From the NCBI RefSeq assembly GCF_020379485.1, contig NW_026014861.1, positions 248,001 to 312,000 on the forward strand: a stretch of 64,000 bases of DNA, given 5' to 3'. Source of the stretch: Brassica napus (taxonomy: Eukaryota > Streptophyta > Magnoliopsida > Brassicales > Brassicaceae). Below are positions 60,586 to 64,000 of the stretch, one piece after another. The position numbers were made by a program, and so were the translations under genes. Within the stretch, counting starts at the first letter, position 1. The number at the start of each line of letters is the position of its first letter. Under the pieces are notes generated by a model. It searched no databases and was not told the DNA's origin. It worked only from the letters and a program-made list of their open reading frames with translations.

Positions 60586-60692
60586 CTCCCCCTCAAGCTT
60601 AGCTTTGTGAAAGTCTAAGCTTGGATAGCCATGAGATCTTCCTCATTAAAAACCTCACCAAAGAAACCCATTGGGACAAAACTTTGGTAAGG
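60586..60692 (-). other. Element F polypurine tract and 3' hairpins
   Basis: GAGGGGGAG (minus) at 60586-60594, the stem CAAGCTTAG/CTAAGCTTG, and the stem CCTCACCAAAG (60653-60663) with CTTTGGTAAGG (60682-60692). The second stem has changed on both sides relative to family A and still pairs. Confidence 0.75.
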
Positions 60693-60724
60693 GAAAAAGA
60701 GTAAAGACCTCATAGCCAAGGGGC

Positions 60725-62460
60725 TTAGCTCCTTCTCGTGAGATCAATGAGTCCTAGCCGGCTATGAATGGACTCTATTGTCTTCTGTCTTGCTGCCTTT
60801 GTGAACACATCTGCTAGCTGATCTTCACTTCTCGTGTAACATGGTAAGATGACTCCAAGGAAATCATTTGCCTCAACTTGTGACAATCTACTTCAATGTG
60901 CTTGGTTCTCTCATGGAAGACTGAGTTGGTGGCAATGTGTATAGCAGCCTGGTTGTCACAATGCATGGTCATTGGAGTGGATTGAATAATCTCCAAGTGC
61001 TTCAGTATCCCTTTGATCCATACAAGCTCATTAGTCAGCTTCAGCATGGCTCGGTATTCAGCTTCAGCACTTGAGCATGAGACCACCTTCTGCTTCTTAC
61101 TCTTCCAAGTTACTAAGTTCCCTCCAATGAATGTGCAGTAGCCGGTTGTGGACCTTCTATCTGCTCTATCTCCTGCCCAATCTGCATCACAGTAGCCTAC
61201 AACTTCTGTACTCCCCATTACACCCCATCCACACTCCTTGATCCGCTGAGCCATTAAGATACATCAAGATCCGGTTCACCATTCCCCAATGATGTTCTTT
61301 TGGAACTTGCATATGCTGACTCACCTGGTTCACAGCAAAACAAATATCAGGACGTGTGATGGTTAGGTATATGAGCTTACCCACTAGCTTTCTATAAAGC
61401 TTTGCATCCTTGAATGGTGGACTGTCTTCAATCTCCCCCTCACGTGGAACCTTGTATCCATCTTCCAAGGGAGTCTTGGCTGTCTTTCCATCAAGCTTAC
61501 CTGCATCTTTCAACAGATCAAGTGTATACTTTCTTTGGGATAGAAACAAACCTTCCTTGGATCTACATATCTCAATCCCAAGGAAGTATTCCATCTCTCC
61601 CAGTCTTAATCTCAAAAACAATTTAAGAAAGTCTTTTAGTGGCTTGTATCTCTTCTTTATCACTACCTGTTATAATGATGTCATCTACATACACAAGTAG
61701 AACGACAATACCTGAAGGTGTGTTGAGTGTAAAGAGAGTATGATCAAGTTCTGACTTTCCTAAATCCTCTTCCATTAAGTGTGCTCAACTTGTTGTACCC
61801 ATGCCCGTGTGATTGGGTTAAGACCATAGATAGCTTTCTTTTAGTCTGAGAACATTCCCTTTCTTCCCCAAGTGCTCTAGACAGGAGGAGGTAACATATA
61901 CACTTCAGCGTCTAGTTTTTCTCCTTGTAGGATGCTTCTTTACAATCCATTTGCCACAGCACCACTCAAGATTCACCGGCAAGTGATAGGAAATCCTGAT
62001 GGTATGTTAGCTTAGCAACTGGCGCAAATGTGTCTATAATAATCCTCTCCATATGTTTGAGGTGAATGCCTTCTTGCAACAACGAGTCCGCTTTCTAATC
62101 AAGCTGTCTTTGCTTTGGTACGTCTGATTGAAAGATCCACTACTAGACACTGTCTCTTTTCTTTAGGTAACTCACTCTCATACCAAGGTGTCATCTGATC
62201 ATTGCATTGGATTCAGCTCTCACTGATTCCCTCACTTCTCCACTCCGCCCTTTCCTTCATGGCTTCCTCCTCATATGACTTGGTACATGGCTTCTCATCT
62301 AAGCTGACATAAGGCACAATGTGCTCCTGGTATAATGAGCTAAATGAACACACCGCTTGAAGGGATGTTGTCAGCTGATTGAGTAACAGCCAATGTTTAG
62401 CCAGTTAGAACTATCCGGTTATCAATTATGGTGATTCTTATCCATGGTTGCACCTGGCTC
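60725..62460 (-). pseudogene. Element F RT-RNase H, multiply frameshifted
   Basis: The stop codon lies at 60725-60727. RNase H with YCDADWAGD, AEAEY and HCDNQAAIH (about 61195-60950) is readable, but frame changes occur near 60862 and 61250. The upstream RT core is readable to about 61600, including FLGIEICRSKEGLF. From about 61600 to 62460 small indels occur every few tens of bases; the YVDD region is recognisable only as the reverse of TCATCTACATACAC at 61680-61694. A GAGGGGGAG tract lies at 61433-61441. Clearly non-functional as given. Confidence 0.85.
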
Positions 62461-64000
62461 TGGTTAGGTTCATTTGTCAAATGGCTTAGATTCATGTCTT
62501 GTCTAAGTGCTGAGTAAAGAAGCTTTTAAGAGTGCCTAAGTAACTTGTCTTGAATCTGTTAGGATCCTGCTTGTACTTAGAGAGTTAGCTTGCAAAGAAT
62601 AGAACTTGATAATGCCTTGTGTCTATCTGTTGCATTGCTTGTGATAGGAGGAATCAAACTTGATAAGTTGTTAATCAAGATTTGACATCAATACTATTGA
62701 AAATGGTTAAATGCTTAATGTCAGTTCTAAATAAACATGTCATGTTAAGGTGATAGATTATATTATCTAATCATGCTTGCCTTCATGAGTTAGAAACTGA
62801 GTAAGATTAATGCATACTGCCTAGTTGCATTTAGATTGAAGTCTAAGTTGCATATTAAGGAATGATTAAAATTGCCTAAAGACTTTGACTTAAACCTGAT
62901 AAGGTCTTGCTTAGTATTTAGAAAATGGTTGCTTGCATAGATAAGAACTTGACATTGTCTTGACTCTATCTAATGTTATAAAGCTTGAGACATTGGTGAT
63001 CAAACTTGATGAAGTCAAGGATTGATCCCAATGCAATTGTGTCTTATCTTTGCTGTAGTTTGAGTGGTGTTTCAGGTTCACAAGAAGTGTTCTTTGCTCA
63101 CCATCCATCCAAGTAGAAGAGGAGGACTTTGCCATTGTTAAAGCAATGGAGAAAAACTTGTGTGTATGGCCGGTTGAGATAGCACAGCTAGTAATAGTGA
63201 TGAGCTCCTGGTTCATGGAGACACATAAGTAAAGGTCATCACCTAAGTCTTGGGGAGACTGATGACCTGAAGGCATTGGAGCTGAAGGCAATGGCAGATC
63301 GGTTGGGTTAAGCGCAGCTGTAGGTAGTGATGCGCTCCCGGTTTGAAGTCTCATTGAGACTCACTTCAAGCTTGCACCTACACTCAGTCAAGCTTGAGGT
63401 GTGGACTCAAGTGAGCTACCAGAAGATCCTCTAAGCTCAATGACCTGGTTCCTCAAGGCCATTGCAAGCTGATCATGTGTTGATGCAGCCGAAGTGGAGG
63501 GAAGAAGAAAGCCACTCAATGAGCTTCTAATAAGAAGTACTTGGAGAGTAAGCTGAGGTATCTCCTCAGTGCAATGGTGGTTAAGTGGGGAAGTAAGCAT
63601 CAAGTCTGAAGAAGATGGAGGTGTTCCCACAAGGTTGTTAGTAAGCCTGTGTGATTAAAAGGAGAAGCTGTTAAGCTTAGCAAGTGAGGACTTAAGTGGC
63701 GAAATGAAGAGACCACTCCTCACCATCTTAAACAAGGGAGTAAACCTAATCTCATCTATCTTAATATGTCTTGATAGGTTTATCTCCTGATTATACTATG
63801 TGCTTTCTCTAATTTCATTAAGAGTTTATAGCTTCTAGTAGAATGTCTAGGCTAATTGCACTGAATTGTGTTGTTATTGCATTGTCTTGAGTGTGGTCAT
63901 AAACTTGAATCATCATGAATGTGTTGTAGAATTGGGTAGAATGTCTCTGCTACTTGCATCATGATTGATAAGTTATTTTGCATACATAAGCATATCTCAT
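62461..64000 (+). other. B-right internal region, no coding seen
   Basis: From about 62535 the sequence is the reverse of B-left 23956 down to about 22674, interrupted by a roughly 600-bp block (about 63085-63690) that differs from the roughly 390-bp block at the same place in B-left. That block contains AAGCTTG repeats and CCGGTT motifs. Short minus-strand open stretches at 62911-63354 and 63388-63630 have no recognisable motif. Confidence 0.6.
62535..64000 (+). repeat. Right arm of B inverted pair
   Basis: Reverse match to 22674-23956, for example around 62560-62620 and 62930-63060 and at the window end (ATAAGCATATCTCAT). Confidence 0.75.

Larger units (their letters stand above)
59965..62460 (-). 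mobile_element. Element F: decayed A-related copia fragment
   Basis: Minus strand: 3' LTR, polypurine tract, RNase H, RT and part of the linker; no integrase, protease, gag, primer-binding site or 5' LTR. The right boundary is blurred at about 62440-62500, where similarity to family A fades and B sequence starts. It is inserted into B; CAAAG (59960-59964) would be its target duplication, but no second copy was found. Confidence 0.75.
58586..64000 (+). mobile_element. B-right: 5' part of a large non-coding LTR element
   Basis: 5' LTR, primer-binding site, a short leader ORF, then element F inserted at 59965-62460, then internal DNA to the window end. The internal part after F matches B-left in reverse. 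No polymerase domain of its own is visible. If B is continuous across F and the B-left internal part completes it, the element is about 6 kb without pol. Confidence 0.75.

Noticed and set aside
62911..63630. Minus-strand open frames of 147 and 80 codons in B-right
   Set aside because: No conserved motif, Ser/Leu-rich composition, located in the block that differs between the two B copies; no support as genes.
1..64000. tRNA, rRNA or other structural RNA genes
   Set aside because: No tRNA-like cloverleaf or rRNA sequence recognised; the only tRNA-related sequences are the primer-binding sites.

Overview
This window is plant centromeric or pericentromeric DNA built almost entirely from LTR retrotransposons, with no ordinary host gene visible. 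Seven repeats of a 176-bp satellite at about 12473-13659 match what I remember of the Brassica centromeric satellite CentBr (period, HindIII site AAGCTT and sequence). The source is therefore most likely Brassica (B. rapa, B. oleracea or B. napus) or a close relative such as Raphanus. All autonomous elements are Ty1/copia type (order Gag, PR, IN, RT, RNase H), with a primer-binding site for initiator tRNA-Met. They may belong to the Ale-like or CRB-type centromeric copia group of Brassica; that lineage call is inference.

Layout. 1-2233: 5' half of a decayed minus-strand element (C-prime) inserted into plus-strand element E (2234-4852, intact RT/RNase H plus 3' LTR). E is itself inserted into minus-strand element D. 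D is cut again by a complete, very young minus-strand element C (5289-10673, target duplication AAAGG, LTRs differing at one base seen). The D gag and 5' LTR continue to 12472, where D borders the satellite. 12473-13659: satellite. 13660-19554: family A copy 1 (minus) with an intact 1497-aa Gag-Pol and a truncated 5' LTR. 19555-23956: minus-strand 3' part of a large element with no coding region (B-left). 23957-25740: broken 5' piece of family A, full of small indels. 25741-58585: a head-to-tail tandem array of six family A units with an exact 5499-bp period, one shared 603-bp LTR per junction and an open Gag-Pol frame in all six. 58586-64000: 5' part of a second B element on the plus strand (B-right), interrupted at 59965-62460 by a decayed minus-strand A-related element (F).

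The elements do not form a pathway but look mechanistically linked. Families A, B, D, E and F, although their LTRs differ, share clusters of CCGTAC/GTACGG in U3. A, B, C, E and F also share two stem-loops next to the polypurine tract whose arms co-vary between families. B has no visible polymerase and C has a Gag without a zinc knuckle, so both may depend on proteins from relatives such as A. The main surprises are the single-LTR tandem array, its stepwise marker pattern, the shared U3 and 3'-end cis elements, and two indel-rich segments that may be assembly artefacts.
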